Origin: JAEUJM01 sp044221555
GTDB taxonomy: Bacteria; Actinomycetota; Acidimicrobiia; Acidimicrobiales; DATDAH01
DNA length: 64,000 bases
Assembly: GCA_044221555.1 (NCBI GenBank)
Contig: JBGAOY010000001.1
Coordinates: 496,001 to 560,000 of the forward strand
Direction: 5' to 3'
Numbering within the stretch: the stretch's first letter is position 1; every line of letters starts with the position of its first letter. Both the position numbers and the translations under genes were made by a program. Below, in pieces: positions 8,861-16,945 of the stretch. The notes beneath the pieces are model-generated. The model made no database searches. It was not told the origin of the DNA and saw only the letters and a list, made by a program, of their open reading frames with translations.

Positions 8861-9454
8861 GTGACTCGGCGGCTGACCCAGCGGGGCAAGGAACGTCGGC
8901 GCCAACTCATGGAGTACGCCGCGGCACGCTTCTCCGAGAACGGCTACCACCCCACCTCGGTCCAGGAGATCGTCACCGGCCTGGGTGTGGGCAAGGGTGT
9001 CTTCTACTGGTACTTCTCGTCGAAGGAGGAGCTCTTCCTGGAGATCCTCCGCGACGCCCAACAGGACCTGCGCCGCCGCCAGATGCAGGCCATCACCGAC
9101 GAGGCCGATCCCATCCGGCGCATCGAGAAGGGTATCCGGGCGTCGCTGGCATGGGCCGGCGACCACCGGGACCTCATCACGCTGTTCCAGTTCGCGGCCA
9201 CCGAGGAGCGGTTCGCCCCCGCCCTGCGGCGCGGCCAGGACATCGCCATCGACGATGTCGTACGCCACGTCAAGGAGGGAATCGTCGCCGGGCGCATCCG
9301 AGACGGCGACCCCACCCTGATCGCCCACGCCATCCTCGGCGTCACCGGTCATCTCTCGCGCATCTTCATCCACGAACGGTCCGAGCCGACCTCGGAGGTG
9401 GCCGACGCGGCCGTCGCCTTCTGCCTGGAGGGCATACTCGCCCGCACGGCCTGA
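8861..9454 (+). CDS. TetR/AcrR family transcriptional regulator
   Basis: 197 residues from GTG at 8861. The N-terminal helix-turn-helix (about residues 12-58) is canonical: ...AARFSENGYHPTSVQEIV...GVGKGVFYWYFSSKEELFLEIL. The C-terminal ligand-binding region is all-helical and not assignable. A perfect palindrome ends 18 bp upstream of the start, which suggests autorepression. The convergent EamA transporter 28 bp downstream could be a target but is on the other strand, so this is only a neighbourhood argument. Confidence 0.9.
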   Translation: MTRRLTQRGKERRRQLMEYAAARFSENGYHPTSVQEIVTGLGVGKGVFYWYFSSKEELFLEILRDAQQDLRRRQMQAITDEADPIRRIEKGIRASLAWAGDHRDLITLFQFAATEERFAPALRRGQDIAIDDVVRHVKEGIVAGRIRDGDPTLIAHAILGVTGHLSRIFIHERSEPTSEVADAAVAFCLEGILARTA

Positions 9455-9482
9455 GGCCTGCCCCGGGCACCGACCTTGCCGG

Positions 9483-10397
9483 TCAGGCGTCGTCGGCCGC
9501 GGTCACCGGCGACCGCAGGATCACCATCGACAGGGCGGCCACCACGACGGCGATGCCCACGATCTGCTGCGCGGTGATGGCCTCGTCGAGCACGACGGCG
9601 CTCGTGGCCACCGCGGCGACCGGGATGACCAGCGTGAGCAGCGACGCCGTGGCCAGCGGGATGTGGCCGTGCGCCCAGTTCATCAACCAGTGCCCCAGGC
9701 CGCCCGACACCAGTGCGATCAGCGCGATGACCGCCCACGTCTCCGCGCCGTCGACGGCCAGCGGGGTGCCGGAGAGCAGGGCCACCGGGGTGATCACCAC
9801 CCAGGCCACCACCAGTAGGCCGGTCAGGTACTCGAGTGAGGTCAGGGTCTTGCGAGCCTGCTTCGAGGCCACGAAGAACCCCGCCCACGAGCAGGTGGCC
9901 GCCACCGCCAGGAGGTCCCCGTGGAGGCTCCAGGTGTCCCCGTTGCTGGCGGCCGAGCCGGTCAGGACCGTGACCACGCCCACCAGCGCCACTGCCGACC
10001 AGACGAAGAACCATCGGTCGAGGCGCTCGCCGAACAGCTTGCCCACCACGAGTGCGATCAGCACCGGCTGCAGTGACGAGATGATGTTGGCGTTGGCGAT
10101 GGTGGTGGTCTTCAGCGCGGTGAAGAACAGGGCCACGTCGAGCGCGAACAGCGCCCCTCCCGGCGCCGACACCATGATGATCCGCCACGACACGCGCGTG
10201 CCGCTCACTCGCAGGGCGATCAGCGCCGCCGCCGCGCCCATCCACATGCGGTGGAACGCCAGGCCGAGCCCGTCGAGCTCGCCGGCCTTGCGGGCCAGCA
10301 CCGAGAACGAGCCCCACATCACCACGCCGAGCAGCGCCGCGACCGCGCCGGCCAGTGGTCGTTTGACCACTGGTGGCGCGAGATCGACGGGGGTCAC
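9483..10397 (-). CDS. EamA/DMT-family transporter
   Basis: 304 residues from GTG at 10397 (an ATG at 10445 would add 16 residues). About ten hydrophobic segments arranged as two EamA repeats, the drug/metabolite transporter layout. The second repeat contains the family glycine-rich stretch ALVSGGLGHWLMNWA. Substrates of the family range from amino acids to drugs and cannot be predicted here. It sits tail to tail with the TetR gene. Confidence 0.88.
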   Translation of the reverse strand: MTPVDLAPPVVKRPLAGAVAALLGVVMWGSFSVLARKAGELDGLGLAFHRMWMGAAAALIALRVSGTRVSWRIIMVSAPGGALFALDVALFFTALKTTTIANANIISSLQPVLIALVVGKLFGERLDRWFFVWSAVALVGVVTVLTGSAASNGDTWSLHGDLLAVAATCSWAGFFVASKQARKTLTSLEYLTGLLVVAWVVITPVALLSGTPLAVDGAETWAVIALIALVSGGLGHWLMNWAHGHIPLATASLLTLVIPVAAVATSAVVLDEAITAQQIVGIAVVVAALSMVILRSPVTAADDA

Positions 10398-10570
10398 CTC
10401 TCCGACGCTACTGCCGGATGTTCTGATGCCCGGCGACGCCGACATGGCCCGTAGCCTTACGGCGGTGAGGAGCCAACCGCACGATCGCCGGCACTCCCCC
10501 GCGTCGGGTCGCTCTTCCCAGCGTGGCCCGTTCGCCCCGGTGACTCGCGCCACCGGAGCGCGCTGAGACG

Positions 10571-12352
10571 TTGGCCGCCGCAGATCAACAACCGCCTCCG
10601 GCGGCCGCCCCCCCGTGGCGCGACCTGCCGGCGGGGATGGGCGCCCGTGAGGCCTGGCGACAACGCCGGCGCGACCGAGTACACACCCGCCGCCGGGTCG
10701 CGGTGGCCACCGTGGTGGTGCTCCTCGTGGTCGCTCAGGGTGCAGGCGTGCTGGCGTTGCGGCCGTGGTCGCTCGTGCGCTGGACCGACGATCCGTCCCC
10801 GCTCGACCTGGCGTCGGCGGCCACTGCGACCACGGTCACCGCCGACCCCACCGCCGGCCCAGTCGGGCCCGGCTCAACGACCAGCGTGGCGGCCGACTCC
10901 GACCCCACCGAGAAGTACCGCCGGCCGGGGTGGGTCGCCGAGGAGAACGCGACGCCGGGGACCGCGGATTGGCAGGTCGGCGAGGACCCTGCCGCGTGGG
11001 ACAGCATCAGCGGGTTCGCCGACCACACCAGCGTCGATCTCGGCGAGTCGTTCGTGCTGCGCGTCTCCACCATCGCGTCGACCTTCCGGGTCGAGGCGTA
11101 CCGGATGGGCTTCTACGCCGGCGCGGGCGGTCGCCTCGTCTGGAGCTCGGACCCGCAACCGGGGGTGCTGCAACCCGCGCCGGTGGTGGACGAGGCCACG
11201 GGCACGCGTGAGTGCGACTGGGCGCCGTCGCTCACGGTGACGACCGACGCGTCCTGGCCGCCCGGTCAGTACGTGCTGAAGCTGATCGCCGACGATGTCG
11301 GCGCGTCCCTGGTCCCCATCGTGGTGCGCGACGACCGAAGCCACGCCGGCCTGGTGCTGATGAGCGCCGTGACGACGTGGCAGGCCTACAACGCCTGGGG
11401 CGGCGCCGACCTGTACAACGGCCCCGGCGGGGCCACCGACGACGAGAACCGGTCTGCGGTGGTCAGCTTCGACCGCCCGTACGCCGACAACGGGTCCGGT
11501 CACCTGTTCGGCGGCGAGTTCGAGCTCATCAACGAGATCGAGGCACTGGGCCTCGACGTCACCTACTGGACCAACATCGACCTTCACCTGCACCCCGAAC
11601 TGCTGCGCAACCACCACGCGCTGCTCTCGCTCAGCCATGACGAGTACTGGTCGACATCGATGCGGGCCGGGGCGGAATCGGCTCGCGACGCCGGGGTGAA
11701 CCTCGCCTTCTTCGGGGCCAACGCCGTCTACCGCCGCATCCGCCTGGAGGACTCGCCCCTCGGCCCCGCCCGCCGCATCGTGAACTACCGATCCGCGGCG
11801 GCCGACCCGATGTCCGGAGTGAACGACAGCGAGGTCACCACCAGTTGGCGCGAGCCCCCTGACCCCCGACCGGAGAGCGAGCTCATCGGCGACTACTACG
11901 AGTGCAACCCGGTCGAGGCCGACATGGTCGTCGTCAACCCCGACAACTGGGTGTTCGAGGGCACCGGGGTCACCGACGGGTCGGTGTTCCCGGGCGTCGT
12001 GGGCAACGAGTACGACCGGGTGACGCCCGAGGCGCCCACGCCCGACAACATCGAGGTGCTCGCGCACTCACCGGTCACGTGCCGGGGCGTGAGCAGCTAC
12101 GCCGACATGACGTACTACACGGCGCCGAGTGGCGCCGGTGTGTTCGCCACGGGGACGCTGTGGTGGATCCGCCACCTCACCCAGCCCTGCCCTGATGCGA
12201 CGGTGAGCGCCGACTGCCAGATGCGGCGCGTCACCGAGAACATCCTGAGGGCCTTCGCCGCCGGCCCGGCCGGCCGCGAGCACCCGTCGATCAGCAACCT
12301 CGACGCGCTCGGGATCCGGGCCGGGTACATCTCGCCGGCGCCGTCGGGCTGA
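10571..12352 (+). CDS. Membrane-anchored N,N-dimethylformamidase beta-subunit-like protein
   Basis: 593 residues from TTG. Basic N-terminus, one TM segment near residues 43-62, a Thr/Ala/Pro-rich linker to about residue 110, then a domain resembling the C-terminal domain of the N,N-dimethylformamidase large subunit (FRVEAYRMGFYAG..., TWQAYNAWGG, LLSLSHDEYW, LAFFGANAVYRRIR). In known DMFase this part is joined to an amidase core with a mononuclear iron. Here it is tethered outside the membrane and the small subunit is absent, so amidase activity on DMF is doubtful. A similar class is widespread in actinobacteria as proteins of unknown function. Confidence 0.75.
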   Translation: MAAADQQPPPAAAPPWRDLPAGMGAREAWRQRRRDRVHTRRRVAVATVVVLLVVAQGAGVLALRPWSLVRWTDDPSPLDLASAATATTVTADPTAGPVGPGSTTSVAADSDPTEKYRRPGWVAEENATPGTADWQVGEDPAAWDSISGFADHTSVDLGESFVLRVSTIASTFRVEAYRMGFYAGAGGRLVWSSDPQPGVLQPAPVVDEATGTRECDWAPSLTVTTDASWPPGQYVLKLIADDVGASLVPIVVRDDRSHAGLVLMSAVTTWQAYNAWGGADLYNGPGGATDDENRSAVVSFDRPYADNGSGHLFGGEFELINEIEALGLDVTYWTNIDLHLHPELLRNHHALLSLSHDEYWSTSMRAGAESARDAGVNLAFFGANAVYRRIRLEDSPLGPARRIVNYRSAAADPMSGVNDSEVTTSWREPPDPRPESELIGDYYECNPVEADMVVVNPDNWVFEGTGVTDGSVFPGVVGNEYDRVTPEAPTPDNIEVLAHSPVTCRGVSSYADMTYYTAPSGAGVFATGTLWWIRHLTQPCPDATVSADCQMRRVTENILRAFAAGPAGREHPSISNLDALGIRAGYISPAPSG

Positions 12353-12361
12353 GCCCGACGG
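12341..12361 (+). terminator. Hairpin spanning the stop codon
   Basis: CCGTCGGGC pairs perfectly with GCCCGACGG. The 3-nt loop is exactly the TGA stop of the DMFase-like gene. A GC-rich hairpin with no T-run is a common actinobacterial terminator form. Here it would also sit in the path of the terminating ribosome. Confidence 0.5.
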
Positions 12362-12413
12362 TCGGCCCCGGACCGGACCCCGTTCCTCGGCAGGGACTCC
12401 CTGCGGCCTGGGA

Positions 12414-13493
12414 TCAGAGGGCGTGCGGGCCCCAGTCGGGGTCGGTGCCCCCGGGGATGGCAAGCCGGAAGGAACTCGGGAACGACCCGCAGGCGGTCGT
12501 GCCGATCGTCCCCACCCGGCCGATCCACACGCCCTGGCCGGCGCCGGTGGCGCTGTCGAGGCTCGACTCCTCCCAGGCCAGCCAGGTGCCGTCACCCGAC
12601 CACGTCGGGTCGTCGAACACACCGTTCGGGTCCTGGACCTGGCAGTAGATCAGTGGCTCCTGGGAGAACCCCCGCGAATGGCCGAGGGGCAGGTAGTAGA
12701 TGTTCTCGAAGCCGCCGTAGGCGTACACCAGGTTGGCGTTGGCCGCGGCCAGGTCGGGGTTCCACTCCATCTCGGAGCCGGCGAACCACAGGCCGACCGA
12801 TCCGTTGGTGGCCCAGTGGAAGATGCGTCCGCTCGAGCCGAGGTTGCGCATCTTCTCCACGACCAGGCTGGAGGTGCTGGACCACGACGGGTTGCCGTAC
12901 CCCGCCCCCGGGCTGGTGAGCGCGTGGCCGGTGCTGACGCTGTACACGTACGTGCGCTCGGCGGGAACGGTGCCCGGCGAGGTGTAGAGGACGTAGTCGG
13001 TGGTGAACGCCACCTTGGTGCCGTCGGGCGAGAGCGCGGTCTCGGTGATGCCGTGGCCGCAGATCGTGCCGGACGTGGTGTGGGTGCACGTGCCATCACC
13101 GGTGCCGACCACATGGCTGGTGCTCGGCAGGATCAGCTTCAGCAGCTGGCCCGTGCGCGACAGCAGCACGATCGACCGGCCGCGGGCGGCGGCGATGATG
13201 CCGGCGGTGGACTGCGACGGGCCACGGTACGGCTGCGCCGTCGTGCCGTTGCTGGTGAGCCGCCGGGTGCTCGTGCCCTGGGGGTTGCTCAGCCAGACGT
13301 TGTTGCCCTTGATGTAGACGATGCTGCCGGTGGGCGTCGCGGCCTCGGCCGACTCGGCTGGGGCGGGCGTCGTGACGGTCGGCGCGCCGTCGGCCGGCGC
13401 GATGGTTCCGGCCGACGCGGCGGGAGCTCCCAGGAGCCCGATGGCTCCCATGAGCGCGGCGGCGAGCATCGAGTGATGGAGACGGTGTCTCAT
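12414..13493 (-). CDS. Secreted TolB/PD40-type beta-propeller protein
   Basis: 359 residues. The ATG at 13493 has a good Shine-Dalgarno (GAGGAG, 6 nt before it) and starts a signal peptide (MRHRLHHS, then a hydrophobic stretch ending APAASA). The mature part has propeller blades with the PD40 pattern: GSIVYIKGNNVWLSNP, ALSPDGTKVAFTTD, PTWSGDGTWLAWEE. Four to six blades are plausible. No enzyme motif is seen. The family usually binds protein or glycan partners outside the cell. Confidence 0.8.
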   Translation of the reverse strand: MRHRLHHSMLAAALMGAIGLLGAPAASAGTIAPADGAPTVTTPAPAESAEAATPTGSIVYIKGNNVWLSNPQGTSTRRLTSNGTTAQPYRGPSQSTAGIIAAARGRSIVLLSRTGQLLKLILPSTSHVVGTGDGTCTHTTSGTICGHGITETALSPDGTKVAFTTDYVLYTSPGTVPAERTYVYSVSTGHALTSPGAGYGNPSWSSTSSLVVEKMRNLGSSGRIFHWATNGSVGLWFAGSEMEWNPDLAAANANLVYAYGGFENIYYLPLGHSRGFSQEPLIYCQVQDPNGVFDDPTWSGDGTWLAWEESSLDSATGAGQGVWIGRVGTIGTTACGSFPSSFRLAIPGGTDPDWGPHAL

Positions 13494-13606
13494 CTGACAC
13501 TCCTCTCGGGAAGCAGGCGCAGCCGTCCGGCCACCCTGTGTATGCCCGAAGCGTCCACCTCCGCCCGGCCCCACACCAGGGCCGAACGTCACCGATCAGG
13601 CCGGCG

Positions 13607-14779
13607 TCAGAGCTTCACGAGTGCCTTGCGCAGCGAGCGGATGGCCTGCGCGATGCGCTGTTCGTTCTCGATGAGGGCGAACCGCACGAAGCCCTCGCCG
13701 CCGGGACCGAAGCCGATTCCGGGTGACACGGCCACGTTCGCCTCCTTCACGAGGAAGGACGCGAACTCGATGGAGCCCATCTCCTGGTAGGGCTCGGGGA
13801 TCGGCGCCCAGGCGAACATGGTGCCCTTCGGTGGTGGGAACGACCAGCCGATGCGCTCCAGGCCGTCACAGAGCGTGTCCCGACGGCTCTGGTAGATCGC
13901 CAGCACCTCGCGGGGGAAGTCGGGGACCTCGTTCAGGGTGACCGTGGTGGCGATCTGGATGGGCTGGAAGGTGCCGTAGTCGAGGTAGGACTTGAGCTTG
14001 GCCAGCGCCTGCACGACGTCGCGGTTGCCGACGAGGAACGCCGATCGCCATCCCGCCATCGAGAACGACTTGGTCATCGAGTAGAGCTCGACCGCCACCT
14101 CCTTCGCCCCCTCCGCCTCGAGGATCGAGGGGGGCCGGTACCCGTCGAACCCGAGCTCGGCGTAGGCGAAGTCGTGCACCAGGATCACGTCGCGCTCGCG
14201 GGCGAAGTCGACCACCCGCTGCATGAAGTCCAGGTCGACGCACGCGGTGGTGGGGTTGTGCGGGAACGACAGCACGATGGCGCGGGGCTTGGGCCAGGAG
14301 TACTCCCAGGCCTCCTGCATCGTCTCGAAGAAGTCCGTGTCGGGCCCGAACGGCATCTCACGGACGTCGGCCCCGGCGAACAGCGGCCCCCAGATGTGGA
14401 TGGGGTACGACGGCGAGGGCACCAGGGCGGCGTCGCCCGGCTGCAGCAACACCCACATCAGGTGCGAGAAGCCCTCCTTGGCGCCGATGGTGTTGATCAC
14501 CTCGAGGTCGGGGTCGAGCTCGACGCCGAAGCGACGCTGGTAGAGCGCCGCGACCGCCTCCCGCAGCTTCGGGATCCCCCGGCTGGAGGAGTACCGGTGG
14601 TTGCGGGGGTTCCGGGCGGCTTCGGCCAGCTTCTCCACCGCCACGTCCGGCGACGGCAGGTCGGGGTTGCCGAACCCGAGGTCGACGACGTCCTCACCGG
14701 CCCGGCGCGCCTCGATCTTGAGCCCGTCGATGATGGTGAAGACGTAGGGGGGCAGCGAGGTGATGCGGCGGAACTCCAT
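13607..14779 (-). CDS. PLP-dependent aminotransferase class I/II, AlaC-like
   Basis: 390 residues from ATG at 14779. Fold type I aminotransferase: substrate-binding GFGNPDLPSP, SFPHNPTT with the PLP-ring Asn/Asp pair (D203 in VHDFAYAELGFDG), and PLP lysine K237 in SMTKSFSMAGWR. Close known relatives are annotated as alanine-synthesising transaminase AlaC or LL-diaminopimelate aminotransferase; the motifs do not separate these. It lies 10 bp after the ROK kinase gene on the same strand, the last gene of a three-gene run. Confidence 0.88.
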   Translation of the reverse strand: MEFRRITSLPPYVFTIIDGLKIEARRAGEDVVDLGFGNPDLPSPDVAVEKLAEAARNPRNHRYSSSRGIPKLREAVAALYQRRFGVELDPDLEVINTIGAKEGFSHLMWVLLQPGDAALVPSPSYPIHIWGPLFAGADVREMPFGPDTDFFETMQEAWEYSWPKPRAIVLSFPHNPTTACVDLDFMQRVVDFARERDVILVHDFAYAELGFDGYRPPSILEAEGAKEVAVELYSMTKSFSMAGWRSAFLVGNRDVVQALAKLKSYLDYGTFQPIQIATTVTLNEVPDFPREVLAIYQSRRDTLCDGLERIGWSFPPPKGTMFAWAPIPEPYQEMGSIEFASFLVKEANVAVSPGIGFGPGGEGFVRFALIENEQRIAQAIRSLRKALVKL

Positions 14780-14789
14780 CGGCCGCAGG

Positions 14790-15785
14790 CTACCGGTTCG
14801 ACCCCTCGGCTCCCGAACCCCTTTCGGCGGCCAGCAGGGCCGCGCCGACCGCCCCGGCACGCTCGCCGAGCTCGGCCGCGACGATGGGCACCGCCGGCCG
14901 GTGGTCGCCGGCGAGGACCAGCGACGCGAAGGCTCGACGGGTGGGCTCGAGGAACAGATCCACCTCGGCCACCAGCCCACCCCCGATCACCAGGGTCGCG
15001 GGATCCAGCACGTTGGCCAGGTTGGCCAGGCCGAGCGCCACCCACCAGGCGAAGTCGTCGATGACGGCCAGCGCGTCGGTGTCGCCGACCCGAGCCACGG
15101 CGGTGAGGTGCTCGCCGCGGACCGCCTCGGGGTCGCCGCCCGCCCGCTCGACCACTGCGTCGGCGCGGCCGGCGACGGCTGCTTCGCGGGCGAGGAATCC
15201 CAGGCCGCTGCCCGACGCGTAACGCTCCCAGCAGCCCCGCTGCCCGCACGGGCAACGAGGCCCGGTCGGGTCGACGATCATGTGCCCAGGCTCGCCCGCC
15301 ATGCCATGGGCCCCCCGGAACAGCCACCCACCGCTGATCAACCCGGCGCCGATGCCCGTGCCCAGGGTGACGAGCACCACCTCGTCGATGCCGCGGCACG
15401 ACCCCCACCGATGCTCGGCCCAGGCTGCGCAGTTGGCGTCGTTGTCCACGGTGACCGTGACGCCGAGTGCCTCGTGCAGCGTGTCCTTGACATCGAGGTC
15501 GACCACGCCGGGCAGGTTGGGTCCCGAACGCAGGACCCCGCCGCGGTCGACGAGGCCGGGCAGGCCCACACCGACGGCGGCCACGTCCGGGTGCCCGGCC
15601 TCGGCGACCACCTCGTCCACCACCGCGGCGATCGCCGCCACCACCGCGGCGCCGCCGCGAGGTGTGGATCGGCGCGCCATCGCCAGCGGCGCGGCGTCCG
15701 GATCGCCCGGGTCGAGCACCACACCGAGCACCTTCGTGCCCCCGATGTCGACCCCGACGGTGAGGGGCCCACCGGTGGGCGCCAC
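14790..15785 (-). CDS. ROK family sugar kinase, glucokinase-like
   Basis: 331 residues from GTG at 15785, two bases after the upstream stop. ATP-binding DIGGTK at residues 13-18, catalytic Asp D116 (DNDAN), the ROK signature and the zinc site H168 plus CPCGQRGC at residues 178-185. It should phosphorylate glucose or a related hexose with ATP, which links to the phosphofructokinase in this window. No helix-turn-helix precedes the kinase, so it is an enzyme rather than a ROK repressor. Confidence 0.87.
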   Translation of the reverse strand: MAPTGGPLTVGVDIGGTKVLGVVLDPGDPDAAPLAMARRSTPRGGAAVVAAIAAVVDEVVAEAGHPDVAAVGVGLPGLVDRGGVLRSGPNLPGVVDLDVKDTLHEALGVTVTVDNDANCAAWAEHRWGSCRGIDEVVLVTLGTGIGAGLISGGWLFRGAHGMAGEPGHMIVDPTGPRCPCGQRGCWERYASGSGLGFLAREAAVAGRADAVVERAGGDPEAVRGEHLTAVARVGDTDALAVIDDFAWWVALGLANLANVLDPATLVIGGGLVAEVDLFLEPTRRAFASLVLAGDHRPAVPIVAAELGERAGAVGAALLAAERGSGAEGSNR

Positions 15786-15787
15786 GT

Positions 15788-16903
15788 TCAGTAGCGGAGC
15801 AGCGCGCCGACCCGGCCCAACACGTCGAGATCGGCGTTGCCCACACAGATCTCGATACGGCAGGACTGCAGCAGTGCCTCCTCGAGTGCGTCCTCGACCA
15901 CGTCGGGCACCTCGACCATGTCGGCCCCGCACAGGGGGCAGCGGCGGCCGATGGCGGCGAGGTGACTGCAACTCGGGCAACGCCACCCGGCCTCGCTGTA
16001 GCCCTCGGAGATGACGAGCAGCTCGACGCGTCGCTCGACGAGTGCCTTCAGGACCTCCTCGAGCCCGGCGACGGCCCGCCGACCGGTGCCGATGCCGTCG
16101 CGCAAGCGCTCGACGACCGCGGTCTCACGGGCTCGGACCAGACCGTCCTCGGCCTCGAGCACGGCCTCGCGCACGGCGTCGTCGGCGGCGTTGACGGCCA
16201 CCGCGATGCGCCCACCCAACCGCTCGACCAGGTACGGGTGGAGGTACCCCTCGACCGCGCCGCCGATCTCGTTGGGGGCGCCGATGAGCAGGTGGGCGTA
16301 TTCCTGGGCCTGAAACGCCGCGAACGCGGCCGCCGCCGCCCGGCGGAGGTGCTGGTCGACGAGGTCGTCCACGTGGCCGTGGGTGTCCCCCCGCTCGCGC
16401 TCGCCCCGGTGGTCGTAGTCGCGTGGGAGCTCGTCGAGGAACTCCGAACGGTCGACGAGGGTGCCCAGCTCGTACACGAAGAAGCGGGCCTGCTGGCGAT
16501 CGACCAGCAGGACCCCGATGCGCTCGTAGGTGTGCAGGAGCAACTCGAGCTGGCCCACTGCGGGCGACTGGTTGACCACCACCTGGTTGCGCACGGCGAC
16601 CGCCAACGGGATGGCCCGCCAGAACGACTGGCTCTCGCAGCTGAACATGGCCAGCCCGCGGGTGTCGGTGCGGTCGAGCCCGGCGTGGACGTACTCCTCG
16701 ATCCGGGTGAGATCGCCGGCGATCGAGCTGGCGCCGTTCGCCCTCGAGCGAGCCCGGCGGAGCAGGTTCTCCAACTGGGCCTCGTAGTCCTGTCGTCGGG
16801 GGTACCGGCGGCCGTCGACGTCGAGGTAGCAGCTGACCACCGGAGCCCCACCACCCGAGACCGCCGCGAGCTCACGGATGGTGTCTTCGTTGATGTTGGC
16901 CAT
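15788..16903 (-). CDS. baeRF-like (archaeo-eukaryotic release-factor-like) protein with zinc ribbon
   Basis: 371 residues from ATG at 16903. Layout: an N-terminal eRF1-like domain (VVSCYLDVDGRRYPRRQDYE), a middle domain with the release-factor fold (GVLLVDRQQARFFVYELG, then an acidic/His-rich loop ERERGDTHGH), an L7Ae-like third domain (VERRVELLVISEG), and an inserted zinc ribbon (CPSC...CPLC). Bacterial eRF1-like proteins of this class (the baeRF group, including mycobacterial Rv2629) are proposed to act on ribosomes under stress. No GGQ loop is seen, so peptidyl-tRNA hydrolysis is not predicted. First gene of the run with the ROK kinase and the aminotransferase. Confidence 0.75.
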   Translation of the reverse strand: MANINEDTIRELAAVSGGGAPVVSCYLDVDGRRYPRRQDYEAQLENLLRRARSRANGASSIAGDLTRIEEYVHAGLDRTDTRGLAMFSCESQSFWRAIPLAVAVRNQVVVNQSPAVGQLELLLHTYERIGVLLVDRQQARFFVYELGTLVDRSEFLDELPRDYDHRGERERGDTHGHVDDLVDQHLRRAAAAAFAAFQAQEYAHLLIGAPNEIGGAVEGYLHPYLVERLGGRIAVAVNAADDAVREAVLEAEDGLVRARETAVVERLRDGIGTGRRAVAGLEEVLKALVERRVELLVISEGYSEAGWRCPSCSHLAAIGRRCPLCGADMVEVPDVVEDALEEALLQSCRIEICVGNADLDVLGRVGALLRY

Positions 16904-16945
16904 TGCCCTGGATGGTAGCCACCCACCCCGGCGGGGCCGGACCCA

